A stretch of DNA of 64,000 nucleotides, from the NCBI RefSeq assembly GCF_029227915.1, contig NC_079877.1, positions 23,027,851 to 23,091,850 of the forward strand. The letters are read 5' to 3'. The first letter of the stretch is position 1; every line of letters begins with the position of its first letter. Made by a program: the position numbers and the translations under genes. Source of the DNA: Hydractinia symbiolongicarpus. Lineage: Eukaryota; Cnidaria; Hydrozoa; Anthoathecata; Hydractiniidae. Shown in pieces: positions 62,761 to 64,000 of this stretch. The notes below the pieces were generated by a model, which was not told the origin of the DNA, made no database searches, and worked only from the letters and a program-made list of their open reading frames with translations.

Positions 62761-64000
62761 CAAATGTGCCGAAGTAACTAATTTTCGTGAATTTGCAGAA
62801 TAATGATATCCAGCACAACCATTGTTTTTTTTAAACACTCTGTACAAACGGCGACCACGTGCTGATTGCGATGTTTTGCTTATTAAAAATATGTTTCTCA
62901 CAGCAAAAAAGTTTCTCGTGCATATACTTTGGCGAACAAGAAAATTCGCAGTTTAGTTTGCATTTCGCAAAAATAACCTTTGTGTACGTGTATAAGTATT
63001 TAGAGATTTTGCGAACATAAACATTCGCGAATCAAGGCTCTTGAAAATTTCGCAATATAAACTTTCACGAGTTTGGTCACTATTCGCGAAATTTAACAAA
63101 AGTTCCTGCATGGCAGGCTTTCTTCACATTCTCAAATTTCGATATATGAATTGCAATTTAAGACGTTTTCTTTTGTTGTATAAAATTATGACTAACACGG
63201 AAACAATCTACTCTTTCACTAATCTGGGGCCGAGGTTGCTTTTCGCATCGGTCTGAAACTAATTTGCCGCCTTTTTTGACTTTTAATCTCTGCAATGGAG
63301 GACCATGTTAGTTCATCTACATTTTTTTTCGGTAGGAGATTCAAAAACAACGTCGTAGATTAAATTGTGGCGAGTTCTAGGTAAGCTACAATGCATGCTT
63401 TCTTCTTTTTGCAACCTCGTTCCCAGTAAACAAAAGATAAGGTTAAACGGACAGAGTTTCAATCTTTATCATCTTAAAATTATTGTTTCTCCTGAAGAGA
63501 AATCTCAAACTTTTAGTTTGGTGAATAAAAATATTCGAATAGTGATAGCTACACTGTTCTGTGGTTCTGTAAAATATTTCTTTTTTTTGCAAAAGTTCTG
63601 TCTACAGGTTTTGATTTTTTAATTGGATTGCGCTTGATAAAAACGTTCTGTCGTTAATAGAGTGATATGTGGCTAGTTTTGTTATCAAAAATAGGTCTAG
63701 CTATATGGAAAACGATATAGTGACTGTAGATAGCACGTTAATGGAATTATGTCAACACTTTTGATGTGTAAAAACTAAGTGTATTTTCTTGCATTAGTAG
63801 AGTTAATAAAAAGATAACGCAATGTGAAAATAGTGTATATCTTTTGATGATTTATGTATCTGCCAATGTAAGAATAAAAAAAATTGTCTCGAGTTGATGT
63901 TTTCCGTAAACAATTAAATTAATTTACGCTTAACTCTAATTTGCTATGTATAACTATTGGTCAGTGATAGAAGCTCCAAAATTGCATCGAAAATATTTTC

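Larger units (their letters stand above)
60523..64000. other. 3' flank of ATP11 without a firm gene
   Basis: AT-rich sequence. Diverged repeats of CGAAATTACGTCGAGT-type units lie at 60640-60780, with further CGCGAAA-rich stretches at 62940-63090. A G-run lies near 61631-61638. It also holds the candidate alternative exon at 62154-62237 and the palindrome at 62691-62720. No open frame here shows a family motif. Confidence 0.5.

Noticed and set aside
1-64000. CRISPR arrays, bacterial operons or ribosome binding sites
   Set aside because: None seen; all supported genes but the edge GPCR and the integrase have GT/AG introns, and the window is eukaryotic.

Overview
This is an AT-rich, intron-rich animal window. 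It contains split genes with GT/AG introns, long intergenic stretches and many DNA transposons, LINE and SINE-like relics. Gene content (ATP11-class P4-ATPase, heme-type cystathionine beta-synthase, FSTL1-like SPARC-family protein, MMP with a C-terminal ShK domain) and the mobile-element mix (Harbinger, TTAA-type MITE, CR1/Jockey-type LINE, IS3-like integrase transposon) suggest an early-branching metazoan. A cnidarian, probably a medusozoan, is my best guess; no rRNA or mitochondrial marker is present to prove it.

Layout: (1) 1-665, minus, 5' part of a single-exon rhodopsin-like GPCR cut by the window edge. (2) 666-6085, 5.4 kb without a supported gene. (3) 6086-8121, plus, a five-exon secreted matrix metalloproteinase with a ShK tail in place of hemopexin. 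(4) 8916-14588, plus, a six-exon gene for a small membrane-anchored protein I do not recognise. (5) 15141-21665, a complete 6.5-kb DNA transposon with long terminal inverted repeats, GC-rich 20-bp subterminal minisatellites and a perfect 6-bp target duplication (CACATC). It carries a DDE integrase and a zinc finger-CUE-HECT ubiquitin ligase. (6) 22832-33346, minus, a 17-exon CBS gene, followed head-to-head by a dead LINE (about 33480-36410). (7) 38064-41487, minus, an eight-exon FSTL1-like gene. (8) 44755-60475, plus, an ATP11-class phospholipid flippase of about 33 exons, with a TTAA-type MITE and a decayed Harbinger transposon in its introns. (9) 60476-64000, no firm gene, but a candidate alternative last exon for the flippase and a SINE-like palindrome.

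The host genes are unrelated housekeeping, matrix and signalling functions, not a pathway. The one self-contained system is the transposon in (5): transposase, repeat-rich ends that probably bind it, and a ubiquitin ligase cargo that could act on host or transposase proteins. All exon models were built by hand from splice signals and reading-frame closure. CBS, FSTL1, MMP, HECT and flippase models each close in frame over their full length.
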